NCBI GenBank assembly: GCA_009784525.1
Contig: WRBM01000002.1
Coordinates: forward strand, 1 to 64,000
From: Erysipelotrichales bacterium
GTDB taxonomy: Bacteria; Bacillota_I; Bacilli_A; Acholeplasmatales; WRBM01
DNA: 64,000 nt
Reading direction: 5' to 3'
Within the stretch, counting starts at the first letter, position 1; the number at the start of each line of letters is the position of its first letter. This document shows, piece after piece, positions 10,145 to 20,139 of this stretch. Position numbers and translations under genes: made by a program. The notes under the pieces were generated by a model, which was not told the origin of the DNA, ran no database searches, and saw only the letters and a program-made list of their open reading frames with translations.

Positions 10145-11329
10145 TTATGCCATTTTTTTGATGACATCACGAGCAATCATTACTTCTTCATTAGTCGGAA
10201 TGACAAATACTTTAATTTTAGAGTCTTTATGACTAATAAGTTCCTGGCTGCCATAAACCGTTTTATTTTTTTCTGTGTCAAGTTTTGCTCCTAAAACTGC
10301 TAACCGATTTATGATATTTTCTCTTAAATGCCAAACATTTTCACCAATACCAGCTGTAAAGCAAATCGCATCGCAGCCTCCTAGTAAAACGTAATAAGAA
10401 GCAATGTAATCAACGATTCTTTTCGCTTGAATATCAAAGGCTAATTTACAGCGTTCATTACCTTCATTCATGCCTTTAGTTAAATCTCTGGCATCATGAC
10501 TAACTCCTGAGATACCGATATAACCTGATTTTTTATTAAAGACATTTAAAATATCATTAACTGATTTATTTTCTTTTGTGCTTATTAAGTCAATTAAAGT
10601 CGGATCAAGATTACCAGTTCTTGTGCCCATCGGAATTCCTTCTAATGGTGTTAAACCCATTGATGTATCAATTGATTTACCATCTTTTACAGCACAAAGT
10701 GAAGCACCATTACCAATATGACAAATAATAATTTTAGAATCCTTTTTATTCAAAAGCTTAGCACATTCTTGGGCTACAAAATTATGACTTGTTCCATGAA
10801 AACCATATTTACGGACACCATACTTCTCATAATACTCATAGGGTGTCGCATACATAAAAGTTTCTTTTTCCATTGTCTGATGAAAAGTTGTATCAAAGAC
10901 TGCAACCTGAATTACTTTTGGCAGAGCTTCCTGAAAAGCTTTGATTCCAGTAATATGCGCCGGATTATGTAAAGGAGCTAAATCTTTAAGGTCCGCAATC
11001 TTTTGGATAACGGCCTCATTTATAATCGCTGCATCCTGAAAAAACTCACCGCCTTGAACAACGCGATGGCCAACTCCAGTAATTTCTTCTAAACTGTCTA
11101 CAATTTTTAGTTCAATCAACATTTTTAAAACTAGTTTAACACCAACTGCATGATCTTTTATCGGTTGCACCGCCTCATGCTTTTTATCATTGTACTTTAT
11201 TGTAACATTAGCATCCTCTAAGCCAATTCTTTCAATAAGACCAGAAGCAATTACAATCTCCTCTGGCATAGAAAGTAATTGGAATTTAATTGATGAACTT
11301 CCGGCATTAACCGCCATAATTTTTTGCAT
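10145..11329 (-). CDS. ackA: Acetate kinase
   Basis: KIMAVNAGSSSIKFQL, VFDTTFHQTM, RKYGFHGTSH, FTAGIGEN. Confidence 0.97.
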   Translation of the reverse strand: MQKIMAVNAGSSSIKFQLLSMPEEIVIASGLIERIGLEDANVTIKYNDKKHEAVQPIKDHAVGVKLVLKMLIELKIVDSLEEITGVGHRVVQGGEFFQDAAIINEAVIQKIADLKDLAPLHNPAHITGIKAFQEALPKVIQVAVFDTTFHQTMEKETFMYATPYEYYEKYGVRKYGFHGTSHNFVAQECAKLLNKKDSKIIICHIGNGASLCAVKDGKSIDTSMGLTPLEGIPMGTRTGNLDPTLIDLISTKENKSVNDILNVFNKKSGYIGISGVSHDARDLTKGMNEGNERCKLAFDIQAKRIVDYIASYYVLLGGCDAICFTAGIGENVWHLRENIINRLAVLGAKLDTEKNKTVYGSQELISHKDSKIKVFVIPTNEEVMIARDVIKKMA

Positions 11330-11334
11330 AAACT

Positions 11335-12180
11335 TTAATTTCCCTTCATATTATGATATATTTTTTGAAACTCTAATAAAATTTCCTGATAGTGCTTTTT
11401 ATCGTTAAAAGACTCAATATCCAGGATTGCCAATCGTCCAGAGGTTTTTTTGGTTTTCTGAATCGCAATTAAATGTTTGCGATTATTCTTAAAAAGTTCT
11501 GTCGGTAAACTAAAAAGAAAAGCTAACTTTATCGATTCGTTTTCCAAAAAAGACATGAAACTTTCATCTTTAAGAAAATAATCACTTGCTAAAAATAAAA
11601 ACCATCCTTCATCTTTAATCTTTCCCAAATATTTATTAATTACCTGATAAGGATAATATTCATCATTCAGAAAATCATCTTCAAAAACAGTAATTAAACA
11701 ATCAAAAAGATTTTTATCAGCTAATACTTCCTTCTCTTCAGAAAAAATGGAAATCCCTTTTCCTGATAAAGAAAATAAAGTTTTAATAATCGCCCGAAAG
11801 TTCTCATTCATTTCTAAGCCAAAACATTCTGTCTTTTCAAAAGCAACCGAATTTATAAAGTATCCGCTTTGTAAGAATGGATCAAATACCTTAACTTTCT
11901 TTTCTTCAAAAATCACGTGTAAAAGATAACTTATTAGCCCTGAGATGCTTTCTGGCACTAAAGCTGAAAGACTGACCTCATCAGCCTTAAAAGAAGCTAA
12001 AATCAAGAATTTAAAGGCTTTAAGTAGTTCATCTTCTGAAAGTCCTGCCTCATCCCTTACAATATTTTTTATATCATTGTTCTTACATAATAAAGCTAAC
12101 CTTTCTAATGATGAACCAGTATGTTTACCTAATTCTTGCATTAGAACTTCATAATATTTAACGAATTCATTCTGAGCCAT
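11335..12180 (-). CDS. Class I SAM-dependent methyltransferase, YtxK-like, adjacent to ackA
   Basis: VFDPFLQSGYFINSV, CFGLEMNE; the ytxK-ackA neighbourhood is common in Firmicutes. Confidence 0.65.
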   Translation of the reverse strand: MAQNEFVKYYEVLMQELGKHTGSSLERLALLCKNNDIKNIVRDEAGLSEDELLKAFKFLILASFKADEVSLSALVPESISGLISYLLHVIFEEKKVKVFDPFLQSGYFINSVAFEKTECFGLEMNENFRAIIKTLFSLSGKGISIFSEEKEVLADKNLFDCLITVFEDDFLNDEYYPYQVINKYLGKIKDEGWFLFLASDYFLKDESFMSFLENESIKLAFLFSLPTELFKNNRKHLIAIQKTKKTSGRLAILDIESFNDKKHYQEILLEFQKIYHNMKGN

Positions 12181-12248
12181 TATTTATCTTCCTTCTAACT
12201 TAGAATATTTTACCATTTTTTTCCAAAAAAAGCAACAAAAGGCAAAGA

Positions 12249-12268
12249 AAAAAGGCACGAATGCCTGC
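12249..12268 (-). terminator. Terminator of the HAD gene
   Basis: Minus strand AGGCATTCGTGCCT followed by TTTTTTC. Confidence 0.7.
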
Positions 12269-12919
12269 TTATAAAATTATATTTCTAATATCATTTAAAG
12301 ATTCTAGGACTTTAGCTTTAGAGTTTAGCAAGGTTTCTTTACTTTGATGCCCGTTAGCGATTAAAATACAATCGATTCCTAAAGCATCAGCTACTTCTTT
12401 ATCATGAATCGTATCTCCAATAAATAAGGCTTTCTCTGGTTTTATCCTTTCCATGTAATCTTTTCCAATTAAGATTTTACTAGCCGCATAAATATCTGAT
12501 ATACCAAGAACTTCATCTAAATAATCTTGAATATCAAATAATTTAACTTGTCTTAATAAATTGTTAATCTCTGAAGCCGATAAAATAATCTGCTTAATGC
12601 CGCTTTTATTAATATCACTTAAAAGCGAATTAACCTCTGGAAAAAGCTTAAAATCTTTTTCATTCTCATGATACATTTTAATAAATTCACTAGCTAAATC
12701 TTCAAAAGCTTCTTTTTCAAAATCAAAACCAGCTCTCTGATAATAATCTTTTATCGGAAAACCGAATATTTTATGATGAGCTTCAATTGAATCAATCAAA
12801 GCCAATCCTCTTTTTGAAAGCATAACATTAGCTTTAGCTATACATAATTTAAGATCGTCTAATAATGTTCCATTCCAATCCCAGATAATATGCGTATATT
12901 TTTTCATGTTTTCAAACAT
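12269..12919 (-). CDS. HAD-family hydrolase (phosphoglycolate phosphatase-like)
   Basis: IIWDWNGTLLDD, ILSASE, KALFIGDTIHDKEVADALG. Confidence 0.9.
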   Translation of the reverse strand: MFENMKKYTHIIWDWNGTLLDDLKLCIAKANVMLSKRGLALIDSIEAHHKIFGFPIKDYYQRAGFDFEKEAFEDLASEFIKMYHENEKDFKLFPEVNSLLSDINKSGIKQIILSASEINNLLRQVKLFDIQDYLDEVLGISDIYAASKILIGKDYMERIKPEKALFIGDTIHDKEVADALGIDCILIANGHQSKETLLNSKAKVLESLNDIRNIIL

Positions 12920-12931
12920 CCTTCAGACTTT

Positions 12932-12960
12932 ATTTTATCGCTTTTAAGATAAAATGTCAA
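12932..12960 (-). promoter_or_regulatory. Sigma-A-type promoter overlapping a perfect 8-bp dyad, upstream of the HAD gene
   Basis: Minus strand TTGACA-17-TAAAAT; ATTTTATC-N8-GATAAAAT inverted repeat fills the spacer. Confidence 0.7.
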
Positions 12961-12983
12961 GTTTTTCCTAAATTTGCTAATTT

Positions 12984-13337
12984 TTGCCAAAACAATGCTT
13001 TGAAAATTACAAAAGCATCAGACTAACTCTTACAAAATTACATTATATAAGAACGGATAAGAAAAAAGATGGGGATTATACTAAAGAGATTAAAACTTAT
13101 CAATGTGTATCGTGTAAAAGATGTCCTTTGAAGATAAAATGTACAAAAGGAAAAGGAAATCGATTAATTGAGCTTAATAAGGAACTAAAGGCATTTGAAA
13201 AAGAGGTCAGAGAAAATCTTCAAAGTGAATTAGGAATTTATTTAAGAGTTCAAAGATCGGTCCAGGTTGAGAGAGCTTTTGGGGTAATCAAGGAAGATTT
13301 TAAAACGTCTACTTTTTGCAGACAATTTTTGGATTAG
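12984..13337 (+). mobile_element. IS1182-type (DDE_Tnp_1_6) transposase remnant, truncated at both ends
   Basis: KEIKTYQCVSCKRCPLKIKCTKGKGNRLIELN...RVQRSVQVERAFGVIKED is the C-terminal part only; ORF ends at FLD inside the expected domain. Confidence 0.8.
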
Positions 13338-14587
13338 ATTAAATCTATAGGAATTGCCCAATTATTTCCCGCAAGCGGAAACGATTCCTTACAAAGGCAG
13401 ATAACTCCTCCTTCGCCTACTTGCTTATTGGGGATATTTTTTAATACACTAAAAGAGCTAATATGACCTTTATTAGGATCAGAGGTAACCTTAATTTCAA
13501 CAGGATGCAGTGTATTTCCTACTTCAATAATTAAATCAACTTCTTTTTTCTCTTTATCTCGATAGTAATAAAGCGGAAGTAAACTCTTACCACTATTATA
13601 ATAACTTTTAATAATTTCACTAATAACCCAAGTTTCGAAAATATGCCCCCAAGATGCACCAATTGTTAATTGTTCTGGCGTATGCCAACCACTTAAATAA
13701 CATGCAAGCCCCGTATCCATGAAATATAACTTTGGCGTTTTAACCAATCTTTTATTCAGATTATTACTATAGGGTTCAAGCAAATAAATTAAGCCGCTCG
13801 TTTGTAATACGTTTAACCAGCTTTTTATTGTTGCAACATCCTTACCCACTATTTCTGCAATAGCAGTCATATTTAATTGTTGACCAGTTCTTGCAGCAGT
13901 AGCTCTAAGAAACTTCATAAAACTAACTTCGTCTTTTAAATTAATTAATTTCCGCACATCTTTTTCTAAATAAGTTTTAATATAGGAATCACAATAGACG
14001 CCCCAATCTTTTAAACTAGCGTTAGTTTTATAAAGTTCTGGCATAGAACCCCTATGAATATAAGAGACAATCAAATTATAATTATAAGGAGTTTTATACT
14101 TAGATTTTTCTTTAATTTGTGCAAGATTTGGCAAAAAAGGTTCACAAAACAAAGATTTATTTATTTCTCTTTTAGATAATCCACACATTTGGATTATTGC
14201 AGCTCGTCCTGCAAGACTTTCCGTAACATTTTTCATTAATGCAAATGTTTGAGAGCCGGTGAGAATAAATTTGCATAAGTCTATATTATTATTCAAATTT
14301 TGAAAGAGATGTTCATCAATGTCTTCTTTAATATTATGAAATAATTCTGGAGCTCGTTGTATTTCATCAATAACAACTTTTTGAAATTGATTTATAAAAG
14401 CTACAGGACTCTCTTTGGCTGATTCAAAAATGCTAGTAGTATCTAAAGTAATGTATTGATAATCACCAAATTTTTGTTTTAGCAATGTAGACTTACCGAC
14501 TTGTCTTGGACCAGTTATGACAATAACTCCTTTATTTTTGACTATCTTCTTCAAGATTAGCTCTATATGTCTTTCTATATATGGCAT
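13334..14587 (-). CDS. AAA ATPase with DUF4143 C-terminal domain
   Basis: GPRQVGKSTLLKQ, VVIDEIQRAPELF, ILTGSQTFAL, LYFMDTGLACYLSG, EVDLIIEVGNTLHPVEIK. Confidence 0.92.
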   Translation of the reverse strand: MPYIERHIELILKKIVKNKGVIVITGPRQVGKSTLLKQKFGDYQYITLDTTSIFESAKESPVAFINQFQKVVIDEIQRAPELFHNIKEDIDEHLFQNLNNNIDLCKFILTGSQTFALMKNVTESLAGRAAIIQMCGLSKREINKSLFCEPFLPNLAQIKEKSKYKTPYNYNLIVSYIHRGSMPELYKTNASLKDWGVYCDSYIKTYLEKDVRKLINLKDEVSFMKFLRATAARTGQQLNMTAIAEIVGKDVATIKSWLNVLQTSGLIYLLEPYSNNLNKRLVKTPKLYFMDTGLACYLSGWHTPEQLTIGASWGHIFETWVISEIIKSYYNSGKSLLPLYYYRDKEKKEVDLIIEVGNTLHPVEIKVTSDPNKGHISSFSVLKNIPNKQVGEGGVICLCKESFPLAGNNWAIPIDLI

Positions 14588-14629
14588 GTAATACCTCCCA
14601 CTACTTCGTCAAATTTAGAGTGCAACTCT

Positions 14630-14658
14630 ATTATAGTCGAAATTGTGAACATTGTCAA
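14630..14658 (-). promoter_or_regulatory. Consensus sigma-A promoter of the DUF4143 ATPase gene
   Basis: Minus strand TTGACA (14658-14653), 17-nt spacer, TATAAT (14635-14630). Confidence 0.85.
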
Positions 14659-14763
14659 ACAATTTTTAACAAAAAAGCCTCAACAATTTGGTTTGTAGGA
14701 TTACCAAATCATCAAAGCTTTATATTTATCACTAACGACTTACTATTTAAGCCGATCAAATTG

Positions 14764-14970
14764 TTAAATTTCCAACTCTTTAATCTTAATCAGTTCCAAA
14801 ATCGCCTGAGTTCTGCCTTTTACTCCGAGTTTTTGAATAACATTAGAGATATGGTTACGAACCGTTTTCTCACTGATGTTTAACTGGATTGAAATATCTT
14901 TGGTTGTCAGCTTCTTTAGCAACAAATTAAATATTTCTTTTTCTCTTAGCGTAAGTAATTTCAAAGTCAT
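14764..14970 (-). CDS. Stand-alone LuxR/GerE-type HTH protein
   Basis: LTLREKEIFNLLLKKLTTKDISIQLNISEKTVRNHISNVIQKLGVKGRTQA is a canonical GerE HTH with no receiver domain. Confidence 0.9.
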   Translation of the reverse strand: MTLKLLTLREKEIFNLLLKKLTTKDISIQLNISEKTVRNHISNVIQKLGVKGRTQAILELIKIKELEI

Positions 14971-15004
14971 CCCCTCTTATCTGCTATTATTATGGTATGC
15001 AGGG

Positions 15005-16753
15005 CTACTTCAAATGGAACATGATTTTCTGAAATAACTTTTGATTGATGCCAATTTCCTGATATTCTGCCTCAGTTCCGTTTTGCATATTTTCGATTGT
15101 TTTAAATTTTTTGAGAATTTGTTTCTTTCTTTTTTCACCAATTCCGGGCACATCATCTAAAACTGACGCAAAAGCCAATGTTTTCCTAGTCTTTTTATGA
15201 AATGTTATCGCAAAACGATGGACTTCTTCTTGCATTTCTGTTAAAAGTTTTGTACAAGGAATCTTACTGTTTAAGATAATTTCTTCACCTTCTTGAATAA
15301 TTGAAAAAGTTCGATGTCGCTCGTCTTTCTTTAAGCCAATAACAGGAATATCAACGTTCAGTCTTTCCAAGGTTTGTTTGACGACATTAACATGGCCTTT
15401 ACCGCCATCAATCACAATTAAGTCAGGTCTTTTAAGGTTTTCCATCAATACCTTAAGGTAACGCCTGTAAATAACCTCTTCCGTCGTTTTATAATCATCT
15501 GGCCCTAAAACCGTCTGTATCTTATATTTTCGATATTCTTTCGGGCTTTTAATACCTTTTTCAAAGACAACCATTGCGGAAACAGGATCAACACCCTGAA
15601 TATTGGAGTTATCAAAAATTTCAATTCGATCTAAATTCTTTAGACCGAGAGTTTCCTCAAGTGATGAAAGTTTTCCAGAAAGAATTTCATTTTTATTACG
15701 GATAATTTCTGATTTTGTTTCTAGATCAACCATGGCATTTTGATTAGCTAAATCCAAAAGTTTTTTCTTTTCGCCTTTTAAAGGATTATATACTTTAATG
15801 TTGAATAGTCCTGAAAGCAAATCTAAATTTTTTAAATTAATCCATAACTCTTTAGGCAAAAGGTTTTTCTGATAGAACTGACCAAGATAACTGATTATTT
15901 CCTCTTCCGGATTACCTAAATAAGAAAAAACTTCTTTATGAATATTAATGATTTTACCTTGACGCATAAAGAAAATATAAACAGCGATGTCTTCATTATT
16001 AACAAAATAACCAATAATATCCGAATCTATTAACTGACTCATAACCATTTTCTGACGTTCGGTTGTTGTTTTTATATGTTGAATCATATTTCTGTATTCA
16101 GCAGCTGTCTCAAATTCTAAATCCACTGCGGCCCGTTCCATCTTATTAGTCAAATCTTCGGTTACTTTCTTAGTCTGTCCTTTCAAAAAATTACTAATTT
16201 CATTAACATAATCCTTATAATCTATTTTTTGTTTAGTAATACAAGCACCTAAACATTGATGCATGTGAAAATAAAGGCACTCTTTTTTTTGTAGTGTTTC
16301 GCATTTTCTAAGTGGATAAAGTTTATTTAAAAGTTCAACAGTTTCTCTTGCGGCCATTACATTAGGATAGGGACCAAAATAAATTCCGCGCTTTAAATTG
16401 GGGTTTCTGGAGACAGAAAGTCTTGGATGAATTTCTTTTGTAATCTCAATATAAGGATAAGTTTTATCATCTTTCAGGCGAATATTATATTTAGGATCAT
16501 ACTTTTTGATTAAATTCAGTTCCAAAACCAATGACTCCAGTTCTGATGAGGTCACGATAAAATCAAAATTTCTAATGTCGCCAATCAACTTTTGGGTTTT
16601 TCCGTTATGTGAACCGACAAAATAACTTTTAACCCGATTTTTAAGACTTTTGGCTTTACCGACATAGATGATTTTATCTGTTTCGTCTTTCATCAAATAA
16701 CAACCTGCACTATTAGGTAAAATTTTCAGTTTATCTTGAATTTCTGTCATCAC
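15005..16753 (-). CDS. uvrC: Excinuclease ABC subunit C
   Basis: LPNSAGCYLMKDETDKIIYVGKAKSLKNRVKSYF GIY-YIG domain; FDNSNIQG; LIVIDGGKGH; HhH at C-terminus. Confidence 0.97.
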   Translation of the reverse strand: MMTEIQDKLKILPNSAGCYLMKDETDKIIYVGKAKSLKNRVKSYFVGSHNGKTQKLIGDIRNFDFIVTSSELESLVLELNLIKKYDPKYNIRLKDDKTYPYIEITKEIHPRLSVSRNPNLKRGIYFGPYPNVMAARETVELLNKLYPLRKCETLQKKECLYFHMHQCLGACITKQKIDYKDYVNEISNFLKGQTKKVTEDLTNKMERAAVDLEFETAAEYRNMIQHIKTTTERQKMVMSQLIDSDIIGYFVNNEDIAVYIFFMRQGKIINIHKEVFSYLGNPEEEIISYLGQFYQKNLLPKELWINLKNLDLLSGLFNIKVYNPLKGEKKKLLDLANQNAMVDLETKSEIIRNKNEILSGKLSSLEETLGLKNLDRIEIFDNSNIQGVDPVSAMVVFEKGIKSPKEYRKYKIQTVLGPDDYKTTEEVIYRRYLKVLMENLKRPDLIVIDGGKGHVNVVKQTLERLNVDIPVIGLKKDERHRTFSIIQEGEEIILNSKIPCTKLLTEMQEEVHRFAITFHKKTRKTLAFASVLDDVPGIGEKRKKQILKKFKTIENMQNGTEAEYQEIGINQKLFQKIMFHLK

Positions 16754-16797
16754 TTCACCTCATTAAAAGAAAGAAAATCTGCCATAAAAGGCAGACT

Positions 16798-17028
16798 TTA
16801 GCTTGTTTTTTTGAATTCCACTGTAATCAAGTCTGCCAGAACTTCTTCTAGGGCTTTCCCGACTGATTTTACGCAACGAGTTTGAATTGATGAACGATTT
16901 GCTTCTTCTTCATCCATTAACTTTGCTCGTTTACTGGCAATATAAGCCAACTTATACTTAGAATCAACTTTTTCTAATAAGTCATCAATTGAAGGATATC
17001 TTAAGCCCTCTTTATTTTTACTATTCAT
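16798..17028 (-). CDS. rpoZ: DNA-directed RNA polymerase subunit omega
   Basis: LRYPSIDDLLEKVDSKYKLAYIASKRAKLM; immediately downstream of gmk. Confidence 0.9.
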   Translation of the reverse strand: MNSKNKEGLRYPSIDDLLEKVDSKYKLAYIASKRAKLMDEEEANRSSIQTRCVKSVGKALEEVLADLITVEFKKTS

Positions 17029-17032
17029 TTAA

Positions 17033-17662
17033 TCACAGCTCCAATAATTTATTGTATTTATAAATCGATCTTTCTGTTTTGGCATGTTCAGCCCGGATAA
17101 TAGCCATAATCCGATTAGCTGCGTTTGATACTTCATCATTAACAACAATGTAATCATAAGTATGCGCCAATTTAAATTCTCTTTCCGCTTTTTCCATGCG
17201 TTCAATAATCGTTTCTTTAGATTCAGTACCTCTAGATAATAAACGATCATATAAAGCTTTTCTGGAAGGCGGTGCGATAAAGATAAATACCGCTTTAGGC
17301 ATTTTTTCCCGAACTTGCTTAGCGCCTTCAACCTCAATTTCTAAAACAACTTCGTTGCCTTTGACAAGCATTTCTTTCACTTTATCAATTGGTGTTCCAT
17401 AATACTGACCGACAAATTCAGCATATTCAAGAAATTTATTTTGCTTTATTCCTTTTTGGAATGCCTTTTCGTCTGTAAAAATATAATCAAGACCATCTTT
17501 CTCACCAACTCGTGGTTTTCTGGTTGTCATTGAAATTGAATAATAAAGATTATGATTTGTCATTTCAAATAGGGCTTTGCGGACCGTCCCTTTACCGACA
17601 CCGGACGGACCGGAAATAACAACTAAGAGACCTAATTCATTTAGCTTCACGTACACGTACAC
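17033..17662 (-). CDS. gmk: Guanylate kinase
   Basis: LLVVISGPSGVGKGTVRKAL, SISMTTRKPRVGEKDGLDYIF, YDYIVVND. Confidence 0.97.
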   Translation of the reverse strand: MYVYVKLNELGLLVVISGPSGVGKGTVRKALFEMTNHNLYYSISMTTRKPRVGEKDGLDYIFTDEKAFQKGIKQNKFLEYAEFVGQYYGTPIDKVKEMLVKGNEVVLEIEVEGAKQVREKMPKAVFIFIAPPSRKALYDRLLSRGTESKETIIERMEKAEREFKLAHTYDYIVVNDEVSNAANRIMAIIRAEHAKTERSIYKYNKLLEL

Positions 17663-17815
17663 TCCATAATACTAATATGATAACATATTATGACTAAAAT
17701 AATCAAGGCTTTTATGAAAAAACATTTTCACTTTTTCATTTTTTTTTGATTTTTTGTAAAAAAGAGCAATTTTATTGGTAAAATATTAGTACTCAGACAC
17801 TAAGGAGGCAAACTA

Positions 17816-19471
17816 ATGGCAATCGATGGATTCTTTCTAAATAAGCTAATCCGGGAACTTAAGTTTATTGAAAATAAAAGGATTCGTAAAATCAATATGC
17901 TTTCCCGCGATGAATTTTCTTTTAATATATATGGCTTTAAAACTAGTTCAGAACTTCTGATTTCTACAAATCCGGATTTTCCTTATATTACTATTATTGC
18001 CGATAAACCCCAAGTTGATAACTCCGCAACTTATTTTCTGACTATTTTAAGAAAAAATCTTGAAGGAGCGTTAATCACTTCTATAAATCAATATCAAAAT
18101 GATCGAATTATTATTATAAGTACTTCAAGAGTCAATGAGCTTGGCGATCTAAAAGTTGTTAAACTAATTTTGGAATTGACTGGACGCCATGCTAATTTAA
18201 TCTTGATAGAAAATGAGAGAATTATCGATTCCTTAAAAAGAATGGCACCTACAGATAATGCCAGAACTTTACTTCCAGGAGCGCAATATCAATTTTTTCC
18301 GCAAAACAATAAAAAAAATCCCTTTTTATTAGCGGAAGCGGAAATTAAAACAATGTTTAAAAACAACACTTCTCCAATTTATGATTTCCTAAAAACAAAT
18401 TTTTCCGGTATTTCTGATTTGCTTTGTCAGGCTGTCACGAAAAATAGTGAGTACTATAATAATTTTATGACCCTTTTAACTGTTTTTCAACCAATAATAA
18501 TTGACACTGGTAAAAAGCTAGATATTTACTTTACAGCTATCGATGAAGTAAAGATTATCCGAGAAACATCAAGTTTGATTGAACTTATTAATTTGTTTGT
18601 CCGTGAAAAGTACAACCATCTTAATCATAAAGGCAAAAGTCAGATTCTTTTAACACCGATCAATCAACGCTTAAAAAAAATCGAAACTAAAAAAATCGCT
18701 CTGGAAAGCGATATTCTTAAAAATGAAAACGCTGATTTAATGCGCAAAAACGGCGAACTGATTTTGCATTCAGGTTTAGATTTAGATTCTAAATTTAATA
18801 CTATAAAAGTCTTTGATTATAGTGATAATCAGGATTTGGAAATTTCTCTGGACGATCGTTTAACTCTAAAAGAAAATGCTACTGCCTTTTTTAAGACTTA
18901 TCGAAAAAAGAAAGCATCTTTTGCTCATATTAAACGTGAATTAAAAAAAGCTACTGAAGAAATTGAATATCTAAATATCTTGCAAAATCAAATTGGCTTT
19001 GCGGAAAATAATGATCTAGAAATTATTCGCAATGAACTTATCGAAAATAATTACCTTCCGAAAGAAAAGATTGTTAAAAAGACACCAAAAAACAATTTCA
19101 CTACCTATGTTCTAAAAAATAATATTGAAATAATGGTTGGTAAGAATAACCGTCAAAATGAGCTTCTAACAATGAAAACAGCCTCTAAAAATGCAATGTG
19201 GTTTCATGTTCAAAACGCTCCTTCTGCCCATATTGTTGTTCAAAATGAGGGCGAATTAGATGAAGAAACCATTAGAAGCGCCGCTTTAATTGCTTGTCAT
19301 TATTCAAAATTTAAAAATTCTGATTCGGTACCGGTTATTTATACAAGAATTAAGTTCTTAAAAAAAATCAGCGGGCTTACTTTTTTTAAAGTAAGTTATA
19401 AAGCCGAAAAAACAATTTTTATTAATTCTGATCCAGAATTTATTGCTAGCCTTAAAAAACGTAATTTCTAG
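17816..19471 (+). CDS. rqcH: NFACT family protein (RqcH/FbpA-like)
   Basis: MAIDGFFLNKLIREL, GRHANLILI, NDLEIIRNEL, MWFHVQNAPSAHIVV, AALIACHYSKFKNS. Confidence 0.9.
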   Translation: MAIDGFFLNKLIRELKFIENKRIRKINMLSRDEFSFNIYGFKTSSELLISTNPDFPYITIIADKPQVDNSATYFLTILRKNLEGALITSINQYQNDRIIIISTSRVNELGDLKVVKLILELTGRHANLILIENERIIDSLKRMAPTDNARTLLPGAQYQFFPQNNKKNPFLLAEAEIKTMFKNNTSPIYDFLKTNFSGISDLLCQAVTKNSEYYNNFMTLLTVFQPIIIDTGKKLDIYFTAIDEVKIIRETSSLIELINLFVREKYNHLNHKGKSQILLTPINQRLKKIETKKIALESDILKNENADLMRKNGELILHSGLDLDSKFNTIKVFDYSDNQDLEISLDDRLTLKENATAFFKTYRKKKASFAHIKRELKKATEEIEYLNILQNQIGFAENNDLEIIRNELIENNYLPKEKIVKKTPKNNFTTYVLKNNIEIMVGKNNRQNELLTMKTASKNAMWFHVQNAPSAHIVVQNEGELDEETIRSAALIACHYSKFKNSDSVPVIYTRIKFLKKISGLTFFKVSYKAEKTIFINSDPEFIASLKKRNF

Positions 19472-19778
19472 TGATTTCTTCTGCGCTCTTTAAAATTTTT
19501 GGAAATAGTTCTTGAATCTTTAACAATAATTTTTCATTATGCAAATCACTTTCGATTTGTTGACAAAGTAAATATAAAGTTTCTGAACCCAAATTCATCG
19601 CTATGCCTTTTAAAGAATGGACTTTCCTGTGATATTCGTTAATATTACTAGCATATAAAGTGGATATTTCTTCAATAAAATTTTGATAGTTTTCCACTAA
19701 ATTCTTTAGAAGCCTATAATATATTCGCTCAATGCCCCCAACATAAGATAGGCCTAATTCTATATTTATATAATTCAT
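19452..19778 (-). CDS. Orphan HPt (histidine phosphotransfer) domain protein
   Basis: YHRKVHSLKGIAMNLGSETLYLLCQQIES is an HPt motif with a conserved His; no kinase or receiver encoded nearby. Confidence 0.75.
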   Translation of the reverse strand: MNYINIELGLSYVGGIERIYYRLLKNLVENYQNFIEEISTLYASNINEYHRKVHSLKGIAMNLGSETLYLLCQQIESDLHNEKLLLKIQELFPKILKSAEEITRNYVF

Positions 19779-19802
19779 TAAATACCTTTCTTAAAAATGA
19801 CC

Positions 19803-19828
19803 GGATTTTTGTCCGGCATTTTTTTATT
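19803..19828 (+). terminator. Intrinsic terminator (plus orientation; partly bidirectional)
   Basis: CCGGATTTTTGTCCGG followed by CATTTTTTT. Confidence 0.7.
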
Positions 19829-19829
19829 C

Positions 19830-19959
19830 ATAGGAATTTCTATTTTCAACTTGTAATAATATTTTCACTTAATATATGTATGTTTATATGCACATATATG
19901 AGAATTTTTCTCAAATTTAACCCTAAAACCATAGTTTTATTTGCTTTATCTAGAACATT
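19830..19959 (-). repeat. Dispersed ~130-bp intergenic repeat, copy B
   Basis: Reverse complement aligns with 1-131 (blocks GTTCTAGATAAAGCAAATAAAACT and TACATATATTAAGTGAAAATATTATTA are identical). Confidence 0.9.
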
Positions 19960-19989
19960 TTTTCAAGCTAAAAAAATTAAAAATAATTC

Positions 19990-20018
19990 TTGTTTTTACT
20001 AGATTTTAGTGTTATAAT
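19990..20018 (+). promoter_or_regulatory. Promoter of candidate small RNA / sORF transcript
   Basis: TTGTTT (19990-19995), 17-nt spacer, TATAAT (20013-20018). Confidence 0.7.
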
Positions 20019-20053
20019 AACCTCATACTCTTAACAAGAATCGAGGTGAAAAA

Positions 20054-20113
20054 ATGAGTATCTTGATAAGAGAAATAATCGCTTACTCCAGACTAAGACA
20101 GGAAGCTTATTAA
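20054..20113 (+). CDS. Candidate 19-aa small ORF MSILIREIIAYSRLRQEAY
   Basis: SD GAGGTG (20043-20048) with good spacing to ATG. Confidence 0.4.
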   Translation: MSILIREIIAYSRLRQEAY

Positions 20114-20139
20114 TTCAGATATTAGATAGTTTAAATATA

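Noticed and set aside
14690-14715. Inverted repeat TTTGGT...ACCAAA upstream of the first DUF4143 ATPase as an operator
   Set aside because: Lies outside the promoter core and may simply be part of the LuxR-gene 3' end structure; evidence too weak.
17029-17337. 102-aa minus ORF within gmk
   Set aside because: Alternate frame of a clear gmk gene.
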